The notes under the pieces: model-generated
Databases searched by the model: none
Seen by the model: the letters and a program-made list of their open reading frames with translations, nothing else
What the model was told of the DNA's origin: nothing
Position numbers and translations under genes: made by a program
Origin: CAYRVX01 sp964427875
GTDB taxonomy: Bacteria > Planctomycetota > Phycisphaerae > SM23-33
Direction of reading: 5' to 3'
NCBI GenBank assembly: GCA_964427875.1
Contig: CAYRVX010000024.1
Span: 1-64,000 of the forward strand
Length of the DNA: 64,000 nucleotides
Shown here: positions 32,689-39,191 of the stretch, piece after piece
Layout of the letters: each line of letters begins with the position of its first letter
Position numbering within the stretch: position 1 is the stretch's first letter

Positions 32689-33630
32689 ATGATGATGCCA
32701 CCGATTGAGTTCGCCAAGCTGTCCGGCAGCGGCAACGACTTCGCCTGCATCGACAACCGCGACGGGCGGTTCGACGAGCTGCTCGGCGCGCCCGAGCATA
32801 TCGGGCGCTTCGCCCGCCTGCTGTGCCGCCGGAGCATGGGCATCGGCGCCGACGGCGTGATTTTCTGCTGCGAATCGGAGGTCGGCGAGCTGGCCGACGT
32901 GGCCGCGAGGTTCTTCGAGGCCGACGGCAGCGAGACCGACCTGTGCGGCAACGGCACGGCATGCTTCGCCCGCTGGGCCTTCGACAGCGGGTTCGTCGGC
33001 GACAGCGAGATCCGGATCCTCACCCCGGCCGGAGTCGTGCTCGCCCAGCGCTCCGACGCGGCGTACATCACCGTCTGTATCCCGTCGCCCGAGCATCGCC
33101 GCCAGGACGTCGAGATCACGGTCGGCGGCTTTCCGATCTGCTGCGACTTCGTCATAACGGGCGTCCCCCACGTGGTGACGTACGTGGACGACGTGGAGGA
33201 GATCGACATGGCCAGGGTCGGCCCGGCCATCCGCCACCACGAACGGTTCGCTCCCCAGGGCGTGAACGCGAACTTCGTGCAGATTCTGCGCGCCGGCGAG
33301 ATAGCCGTGCGGACGTGGGAATACGGCGTGGAAGGCGAGACGCTCGCCTGCGGCACCGGCTCGGCCTCGGCGGCGATCCTGGCCGCCCTGCGATTCGACT
33401 GGCCGAAGGAGTACCGCTGCCACGAGAAGCCCGTGCTCGTCCACTCGCGGAGCGGCGACCTGCTCCGCGTGTATTTCACGGAGAAACACGACGGGTCGAT
33501 CGACGACGTGTGCCTCGAGACCATCGTCCGCTTCCTCTACCGCGGCACGATCAGCGACGAGCTCGCCGCCGCGGCTTTTTCAGCAGGGACCTGCCCGCCG
33601 GCAGGCGGGTGCAGGGGATACAGGGGATGA
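32689..33630 (+). CDS. dapF: Diaminopimelate epimerase
   Basis: DapF converts LL- to meso-diaminopimelate, the lysine and peptidoglycan precursor. The 313-residue protein starts with IEFAKLSGSGNDFACID, has the first catalytic Cys in GSETDLCGNGTACFARW (Cys86) and the second in GETLACGTGSASAA (Cys221). The last about 16 residues (SAGTCPPAGGCRGYRG) and the stop codon come from a dispersed repeat that begins at 33582, so the original C-terminus was replaced or extended. Start is uncertain among clustered ATGs (32671, 32689, 32692, 32695). It follows valS by 45 nt. Confidence 0.93.
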   Translation: MMMPPIEFAKLSGSGNDFACIDNRDGRFDELLGAPEHIGRFARLLCRRSMGIGADGVIFCCESEVGELADVAARFFEADGSETDLCGNGTACFARWAFDSGFVGDSEIRILTPAGVVLAQRSDAAYITVCIPSPEHRRQDVEITVGGFPICCDFVITGVPHVVTYVDDVEEIDMARVGPAIRHHERFAPQGVNANFVQILRAGEIAVRTWEYGVEGETLACGTGSASAAILAALRFDWPKEYRCHEKPVLVHSRSGDLLRVYFTEKHDGSIDDVCLETIVRFLYRGTISDELAAAAFSAGTCPPAGGCRGYRG

Positions 33631-33706
33631 AGAGGAAAACGTAACCGAAGATTGTCGCGGTCTGAAACCTCAATCCTTATCCCCTGCATCCCCTGCATCC
33701 CTGCTA
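33582..33706. repeat. Inverted pair of TAGCAGGGA-family repeats (copies 2 and 3)
   Basis: A plus-orientation copy (33582-33632: AGCAGGGACC, the palindrome CCCGCCGGCAGGCGGG region, TGCAGGGGATACAGGGGATG) faces a minus-orientation copy (33677-33706, exact reverse of the 30-nt copy at 11919). Together they can fold into a long hairpin. Copy 2 supplies the end and stop of dapF; copy 3 ends 11 nt before the next gene's GTG. Confidence 0.75.
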
Positions 33707-33717
33707 AACTATCTGCC

Positions 33718-35349
33718 GTGCTCAGCATCGACCAGAACTGTCACAGCCTCTGGGACGCCCTGCCGAAGCTGCACGTGCTCACCGGCCGCGGGCGGAAGGT
33801 CACGCATTTCATCGAGGACATCGACTCGGCCTTCACGTCGCTGGGCTCGCGCATCGATGCCGACGACCTTCGCCTTGCCCGCGAGCGCTTCCATCGCAGC
33901 GGCGGCGCCGACTGGGGCGCGGCCATGTTCTATACCGAGTTCCTCGGGCGCGTCCCCGTGGAGGTCCGCGACTGGGAGCCGCTGACGGGGCTCAAGACCA
34001 ACGTGCTCGCCAAGAAGCTCTCCCGCACCGTCGACGACCTGTACGACGAGTTCTCTCCGAGCGACAACTGGCAGTTGATCGGTTCGAGCTTCGTCTCCGA
34101 CCGCCGCCACCACCGGGTGATCGGCGACCTGACGGTGCGGGAGACGGCCGCGTACCTTCGCGAGCTCATGGCCAAGGCCCGGGCGGACATGTGCCGCGCC
34201 TTTCCATCGTCGGCCTCGCGGGGGCGCCTGGCGGACTGGTTCGCCCACGAAGAGACCCTCGTCGCCCGCCTGCTCGACGAGCTGGCCGACGCCCCCCTCG
34301 CGCAGCTCTACGATCGCTGGATGGGCGCCCACCTGGGCGAGCCCGTCGCGCTGGACCTGACGAGCCGCCTGTTCGCGTGCTCCGCCGACGGGCCGAGCGG
34401 CCGGGAACTGCTCGAAGTGCTCGCCGCCAACTACGATCGGGCCTCCGCCCTGTACAACGAGGCGATCGCAGAGACGCGCTCCCGACTGCGCCCGCTGAAC
34501 ACAAAGGACGGCGAGCTGCCCTTCTTCGCGACCTTCGAGCATGCCGGCCATCTCGTGCGAACCGCTGTCTTCCTGCGCGAGGGAAGGCTCCACGTCGGCG
34601 AGCGGAACTTCCCGGCGGCTCCGGGGAGGGCGTGGCCGTGGAAGGCCATGGCCGAGGCCGGCGTGCGGTGCGTCGCCGGCAAGGCCGTCGTGCTCGCCTT
34701 GCAGGTCCGCCTCGGTACGGGCGGGCGGGCGCTCGCACTGCCCTACCGCGGGTCGCTCTACATGCCCGCGGCGCACCTCTTCGCACGCAAGCTCGCCGCC
34801 GGCGGACTCCTGGCGGGCGAGCTGAAGCCGGTGGTTCGCGTCCGGCTGCGGCTGCTGGACCGGCTGCGATCGCTCGATACGCCCATCCGCCTGCCGGCGC
34901 ACCTGGCCGCGGCGCTCGGCGACGAGGAAGTCCCCGCGCGCAAGCTCGGCGAGAACTATGCGGCCGTCGCCGCGGAAGCGAGGCACCGGCTGAAGGCCTT
35001 CGAAGACCCGGCCTCTCGCGATCGCTGGCAGAAGGAGAACTTCGCGGGAATCGCCGCCGAGATCGACTCGCTGGACGCGCGCCGCCGCAAGCTCGCCGCC
35101 GGCGACCCGAAAGCGCCCGAGCTGCGGGACATCTGGAAGCGCCTTCGCCGCCTACAGACCGACCTGCTTGACCGCACCGTTCGGCAGATCGACCGCGACA
35201 CGCAGGTCGCCGAGATCGACTACTACGATTCCCGCGGCGCGATCCTGCCGTGGTGCCTCGCCCTCGGCGGCGAGGCCTTCTACAATGAGGTCATCGACCA
35301 GGCCGAGGTCTACGAGGAAGACAGCCTCCAGGCGGCGGAAGATGGATAG
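33718..35349 (+). CDS. Protein of unknown function, 543 aa
   Basis: I do not recognise this protein. It is a 543-residue soluble-looking product with no signal or membrane segment. Conspicuous parts are GRGRKVTHFIEDIDSAF (N-terminal), GSSFVSDRRHHRVIGDLT, KAVVLALQVRLGTGGRALALPYRGSLYMPAAHLFARKL in the middle, helical Arg-rich stretches near 430-490, and TQVAEIDYYDSRGAILPWCLALGGEAFYNEVIDQAEVYEEDS at the end. The start is taken as GTG 33718 because everything upstream is repeat sequence; no good ribosome site is visible. The last 8 nt overlap the methyltransferase start, so the two are coupled. Confidence 0.7.
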   Translation: MLSIDQNCHSLWDALPKLHVLTGRGRKVTHFIEDIDSAFTSLGSRIDADDLRLARERFHRSGGADWGAAMFYTEFLGRVPVEVRDWEPLTGLKTNVLAKKLSRTVDDLYDEFSPSDNWQLIGSSFVSDRRHHRVIGDLTVRETAAYLRELMAKARADMCRAFPSSASRGRLADWFAHEETLVARLLDELADAPLAQLYDRWMGAHLGEPVALDLTSRLFACSADGPSGRELLEVLAANYDRASALYNEAIAETRSRLRPLNTKDGELPFFATFEHAGHLVRTAVFLREGRLHVGERNFPAAPGRAWPWKAMAEAGVRCVAGKAVVLALQVRLGTGGRALALPYRGSLYMPAAHLFARKLAAGGLLAGELKPVVRVRLRLLDRLRSLDTPIRLPAHLAAALGDEEVPARKLGENYAAVAAEARHRLKAFEDPASRDRWQKENFAGIAAEIDSLDARRRKLAAGDPKAPELRDIWKRLRRLQTDLLDRTVRQIDRDTQVAEIDYYDSRGAILPWCLALGGEAFYNEVIDQAEVYEEDSLQAAEDG

Positions 35350-35959
35350 GATCGAGGCAATCCGGGCCTATTACGAGCGGAGAATGTCTCCCGAGCGGGA
35401 GAGCTACGACATCCTCGACTGGTCCAGCGCCGCCTCGCAGCGCATGCGGTTCGAGATCCTCGCCGACAACGTGCCGCTGGCCGGCAGGAGCCTGCTGGAC
35501 GTTGGCTGCGGGTTGGGCGACCTGGCCGCATTCCTCCAGGAGCGCGATCTCGCCGTCGAGTACACCGGCGTGGACGTCCTGGAGAGGATGATCGACGCCT
35601 GCCGGGAGAGGCTCCCCGCCCGGCAGTTCGTCCACGCGGACATCTTCACGGGCGGCGACGTCGCCCCGGGCCTCTTCGACGTCGTCTTCTGCTCGGGCAT
35701 CTTCAACCTCGACTTGGGCAACAACCTGGCCTTTCTCGCCGGCGCGATCCGCCGGCTGCTGGAGCTGGCCCGCGAGCACGCCGTCTTCAACCTCCTCCAC
35801 GCCCGCTCGCCGTTCAAGCAGCAGGGCTATTTCTTCTACGACCCCCAGGAGGTCCTCGCGCTCATCCCGCCGGGAGCGTGCGACGCCCGCCTGATCGACG
35901 ACTACCTCCCCAACGACTTCACCGTGATCTGCCGGAAGACTCAAGGGGATGAAGATTAG
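35342..35959 (+). CDS. Class I SAM-dependent methyltransferase
   Basis: A 205-residue Rossmann methyltransferase: motif I LLDVGCGLGDLAAFLQ, acidic strand end YTGVDVLERMIDACRER, motif III-like FDVVFCSGIFNLDL, and post-motif strand FNLLHARSPFKQQGYFFYDPQEVL. It starts inside the end of the unknown 543-residue gene (8-nt overlap), which suggests they act together. Its stop TAG (35957-35959) is the first triplet of a dispersed repeat. Substrate unknown; the length and absence of extra domains fit a small-molecule methyltransferase. Confidence 0.86.
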   Translation: MDRIEAIRAYYERRMSPERESYDILDWSSAASQRMRFEILADNVPLAGRSLLDVGCGLGDLAAFLQERDLAVEYTGVDVLERMIDACRERLPARQFVHADIFTGGDVAPGLFDVVFCSGIFNLDLGNNLAFLAGAIRRLLELAREHAVFNLLHARSPFKQQGYFFYDPQEVLALIPPGACDARLIDDYLPNDFTVICRKTQGDED

Positions 35960-36007
35960 CAGGGACCTGCCTGCCGGCAGGCAGGTTCACGGGATGCAGG
36001 GGATGAA
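35957..36007 (+). repeat. TAGCAGGGA-family dispersed repeat, copy 4
   Basis: TAGCAGGGACC, a perfect inner palindrome CCTGCCTGCCGGCAGGCAGG, then TTCACGGGATGCAGGGGATGAA. The initial TAG is the stop codon of the methyltransferase gene. Confidence 0.75.
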
Positions 36008-36067
36008 CGGTTTTCGCCTCGGACCATCGACATCGCGCCCCGGTCACCCATGCCATGTCTTCGCCCC

Positions 36068-38920
36068 TCACAGCGCCGAAGGCAGCAACACCGAGAGCGC
36101 CAGGACATCGCGAAGCTCGGCGTCCACAGCCGCCACGGGGGTCTCCCGAGGCCCCTCCAGGGCCGCCGTCTCGATCGGCACCGTGACCACGTCGTCGCTC
36201 CGCGTCCTGGACGCCCCCACCGCCCCACGTACCTCAGCACGTCTGCGGTAACCCAATGACGCCCTCGGTCCCCCGGAGCGCCAACGCCCCGGCCCGGCGC
36301 GGCCGGGGTCGACCCTCTCCAGCGCATCGACGCGCTCACCCCCCACCCAAGCGGCCGCCGCCAGCGCATCCGCCAGGACATCCCCCGACATCCCGGCCGC
36401 GCTCAGCTTGCCGGACAGCACCGGGTCGGGGACGTCTCGCATGTCCGCCCCGCGGCGCGGCCAGGCGGCCGAGAGGTCGATGGCGTTGATCCGCCCGTCG
36501 CAGTTCACGTCGCTCCGCGTCTGGTCCTCCGAGACGCCGTCGATCAGCGTCGTCCGCCGCGGCCAGATGTACGACAGGTCAATGGCGTTCACGCGGAGGC
36601 CGCCCGTGGCGTCCCCGGCCAGCGCCGTAAAGACCCGGTCGTTGTCGCCCGTCAGCGGGTTGCCCGCCGCGTCGGTGACGTCCTCAATCCGCACGAGATA
36701 CCTCGCCACGTCCGGCAGGGCCGGCGTGAAGTCGATGATCCCAACCATATCACCGGCGGTCGTGGAGGTGGTTACGGCGACCCCCGAGAGGTCCACCGGA
36801 TTGCCCAGGTCGTCGTTGCCGGCCATGAGGACCGACGCCGGCGTGAAGCTCGCCGGGTCGATCGCCTCGGAGAACTCGATCCGCAGTTCCGCCACGCCCG
36901 CCATCCTCGGCTCGCAGAACGTCCCGTCGTCGGGGATCTCCAGCAGCACCTGACCGATGCCCTGGTCATGCTCGGCCGCACTGTACCACGCGTCGGCAGT
37001 GGGCGCAATCGTGTCAATGGTTATCCTCGCCACGAAGCCGTCCGTGTCGCCGCCGTAGCTGGTGTCCCACCCCCCCGAGACCCAGCCGGAGGAAGACGTG
37101 TACCCCGCGACGAGGACGTTGCCCGAGGCGTCGGCGGCCACGCCGAGGGCACGCTCGTCGTTCCCGCCGCCGAGGTATGTGCTCCAGACGTGCCCGCCGG
37201 TCGGGCTCAGCTTCGCTAGGAAGGCGTCATAGTCGCCGCCGTAGCTCGTGTCCCAGCCCCCCGAGACCCAGCCGGAGGAAGACGTCTCCCCCGCGAGGAG
37301 GACGCTGCCCGAGGCGTCGGCGGCCACGGCGTAGGCCGCGTCGTAGTCCGCGCCGCCGAGGTAGCTGCTCCAGACGTGCCCGCCGGTCGGGCTCAGCTTG
37401 ACTAGGAAGCCGTCCGAGGAGCCGCCGGCGTAGCTCGTGTCCCAGCCCCCCGAGACCCAGCCGGAGGAATGCGTCTCGCCCGCGACGAGGACGTTGCCCG
37501 AGGCGTCGGCGGCCACGCCGTGGGCTCGATCGTCGCTCCCGCCGCCAAGGTAGCTGCTCCAGAGGTGCCCGCCGGTTGGGCTCAGCTTGACCGCGAAGCC
37601 GTCCCCGAAGCCGGCGTAGCTCGTGTCCCAGCCCCCCGAGACCCACCCGGAGGAATACGTGTACCCCGCGACGAGGACGTTGCCCGAGGCGTCGGCGGCC
37701 ACGCCGTAGGCCCCGTCGTAGATCGCGCCGCCGAGGTAGCTGCTCCAGACGTGCCCGCCGGTCGGGCTCAGCTTCGCTACGAAGCCGTCCCAGCGGCCGC
37801 CGTGGCTCGTGTCCCAGCCCCCCGAGACCCAGCCGGAGGAATACGTCTCCCCCGCAACGAGGACGTTGCCCGAGGCGTCGGCGGCCACGCCCGAGGCATA
37901 GTCCGAGCCCCCGCCGCCGAGGTAGCTGCTCCATACGTGCCCGCCGGTCGGGCTCAGCTTCGCTACGAAGCCGTCCCAGCCGCCGCCGTGGCTGGTGTCC
38001 CACCCCCCCGAGACCCAGCCGGAGGAAGACGTGTACCCCGCGACGAGGACGTTGCCCGAGGCGTCGGCGGCCACGCCCGAGGCACAGTCCCGGCCCCCGC
38101 CGCCGAGGTAGCTGCTCCAGTCGAGATCCGGGTCGACGATCAGCTCCCGCGAGGGGTCGTAGCCTCCGGTCAGCTCGAAGCCGTACGTCGATTCATCCAG
38201 CAGGACGAACCGCCCGGGGACGGCGACCCGCTCGCCGGCGAGCTGCTGGTAGATGTACGGGGCGTCGTCGACGAGCCGGCCCCAGTCGGCGCCCAGGTCC
38301 ACCACCAGCGACCCGTCGTCGGCGAGGCTCAGCCCGGCGATGCCGTCGTAGGTGATCCGGATGGCGGAGTAGTCCGCGCCGGGGGCGACGTGGAACTCGT
38401 ACTTGAGGTGGTCCCGCCGGCCCCAGGTGTGCAGGTCGATGCCGTCGTAGAGCCCCTCGTAGGCCACGACCTCGTAGGATGGCACGTCCTGGCGCCACTG
38501 CGACGGATCGCCCACGAGGAAGTTGAATCGAGTCTCCGCCTGCTCCAGGCCGACGGGCCTGACCGCGTTGGCTCCATCGAACGTGGCCGAGAAGCGAAGG
38601 CGCTCGATCTCGCCCGGCTGCTCAGAAAAGGTGTCAGGACCCTTTTCTCGGCTCTCGGCGTCGTCCTCGGCGGCGGGGACTTCGCGGAACAGCTCGAAGA
38701 CCGGCCCGCTGTCCGTGTGGGCGATGTTGGCACCTTGTCCCCTGTGGACGAAGCGGACCGACGCATCGGCCCATTGGCCTTGGTTCTCGATGAACACCGC
38801 CGGCGTCGTGTGAAACAGCTCGATGGCCTGCTGCGCCGTCGCGGCATCCAGCAGGAGACGCGCCTCCAGCGGTTCGAGGATCGGGCCTGGACTGACGTGG
38901 ATGGATCTTGCCCCATTCAT
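36068..38920 (-). CDS. Surface/secreted protein with SBBP-type beta-propeller repeats and dockerin-like C-terminal region
   Basis: A 950-residue protein. The N-terminus ILEPLEARLLLDA is the planctomycete LEP-x-LL-type motif seen on large exported proteins; then FIENQGQWADASVRF opens a domain common before SBBP repeats. Residues about 270-635 are six repeats of 62-63 residues (GVAADASGNVLVAGYTSSSG...LSPTGGHVWSSYLGG), giving a beta-propeller. An Ig-like domain follows (EISF region about 660-745), then two calcium-loop units RVNAIDLSYIWPRR and NCDGRINAIDLSAAWPRR (about 775-815), typical of dockerin type I. About 115 further residues continue after this and lack clear character. Likely an outer-surface protein. 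Confidence 0.82.
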   Translation of the reverse strand: MNGARSIHVSPGPILEPLEARLLLDAATAQQAIELFHTTPAVFIENQGQWADASVRFVHRGQGANIAHTDSGPVFELFREVPAAEDDAESREKGPDTFSEQPGEIERLRFSATFDGANAVRPVGLEQAETRFNFLVGDPSQWRQDVPSYEVVAYEGLYDGIDLHTWGRRDHLKYEFHVAPGADYSAIRITYDGIAGLSLADDGSLVVDLGADWGRLVDDAPYIYQQLAGERVAVPGRFVLLDESTYGFELTGGYDPSRELIVDPDLDWSSYLGGGGRDCASGVAADASGNVLVAGYTSSSGWVSGGWDTSHGGGWDGFVAKLSPTGGHVWSSYLGGGGSDYASGVAADASGNVLVAGETYSSGWVSGGWDTSHGGRWDGFVAKLSPTGGHVWSSYLGGAIYDGAYGVAADASGNVLVAGYTYSSGWVSGGWDTSYAGFGDGFAVKLSPTGGHLWSSYLGGGSDDRAHGVAADASGNVLVAGETHSSGWVSGGWDTSYAGGSSDGFLVKLSPTGGHVWSSYLGGADYDAAYAVAADASGSVLLAGETSSSGWVSGGWDTSYGGDYDAFLAKLSPTGGHVWSTYLGGGNDERALGVAADASGNVLVAGYTSSSGWVSGGWDTSYGGDTDGFVARITIDTIAPTADAWYSAAEHDQGIGQVLLEIPDDGTFCEPRMAGVAELRIEFSEAIDPASFTPASVLMAGNDDLGNPVDLSGVAVTTSTTAGDMVGIIDFTPALPDVARYLVRIEDVTDAAGNPLTGDNDRVFTALAGDATGGLRVNAIDLSYIWPRRTTLIDGVSEDQTRSDVNCDGRINAIDLSAAWPRRGADMRDVPDPVLSGKLSAAGMSGDVLADALAAAAWVGGERVDALERVDPGRAGPGRWRSGGPRASLGYRRRAEVRGAVGASRTRSDDVVTVPIETAALEGPRETPVAAVDAELRDVLALSVLLPSAL
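37020..38115 (-). repeat. Six near-identical 186-189 bp tandem repeats in the propeller gene
   Basis: Each unit encodes one 62-63-residue blade; the DNA of units is close to identical apart from short variable patches (for example HGGGWDGFVAK / YAGFGDGFAVK / YGGDYDAFLAK). Such uniformity suggests recent duplication or gene conversion. Confidence 0.85.
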
Positions 38921-39030
38921 GACGACCTCCTACTACGCTCACGCATCCAGCACGAACTGAAACGGCCACCCGACAAGGCAACGAAGCGCAGCCGCACCGC
39001 AGCCCGGTGTCCTCCTTGGGGGCACCCAGC

Positions 39031-39058
39031 AGTATACCACGGTCTGGTGGAATGTAAA
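39031..39058 (-). promoter_or_regulatory. Sigma70-type promoter of the propeller/dockerin gene
   Basis: On the minus strand TTTACA (39058-39053), a 16-nt spacer, TATACT (39036-39031). It is in the 271-nt intergenic stretch and about 110 nt upstream of the ATG at 38920, which has its own GGAGGTCGTC ribosome site. The rest of that stretch holds nothing else recognisable. Confidence 0.6.
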
Positions 39059-39191
39059 GCGTTGTGAAAAAAAGAACTGCGGCGCGAGTTCGGCGCTGTT
39101 GGCGGGCGCTGCGCGCGGAGAGGAGCCACCTCGCGCCTGTCGTATCCCCCGCTGGCGGCCGAAGGCGGCTGCTCGGCACCAGCTCGGGCGT

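Noticed and set aside
37020..38115. CRISPR array
   Set aside because: The regular repeats are 186-189 bp coding blades of a beta-propeller with no spacers; no cas genes are present.
39120..39191. Terminator after the PQQ-propeller gene
   Set aside because: There are GC-rich stems but no T-run on the minus strand after them.
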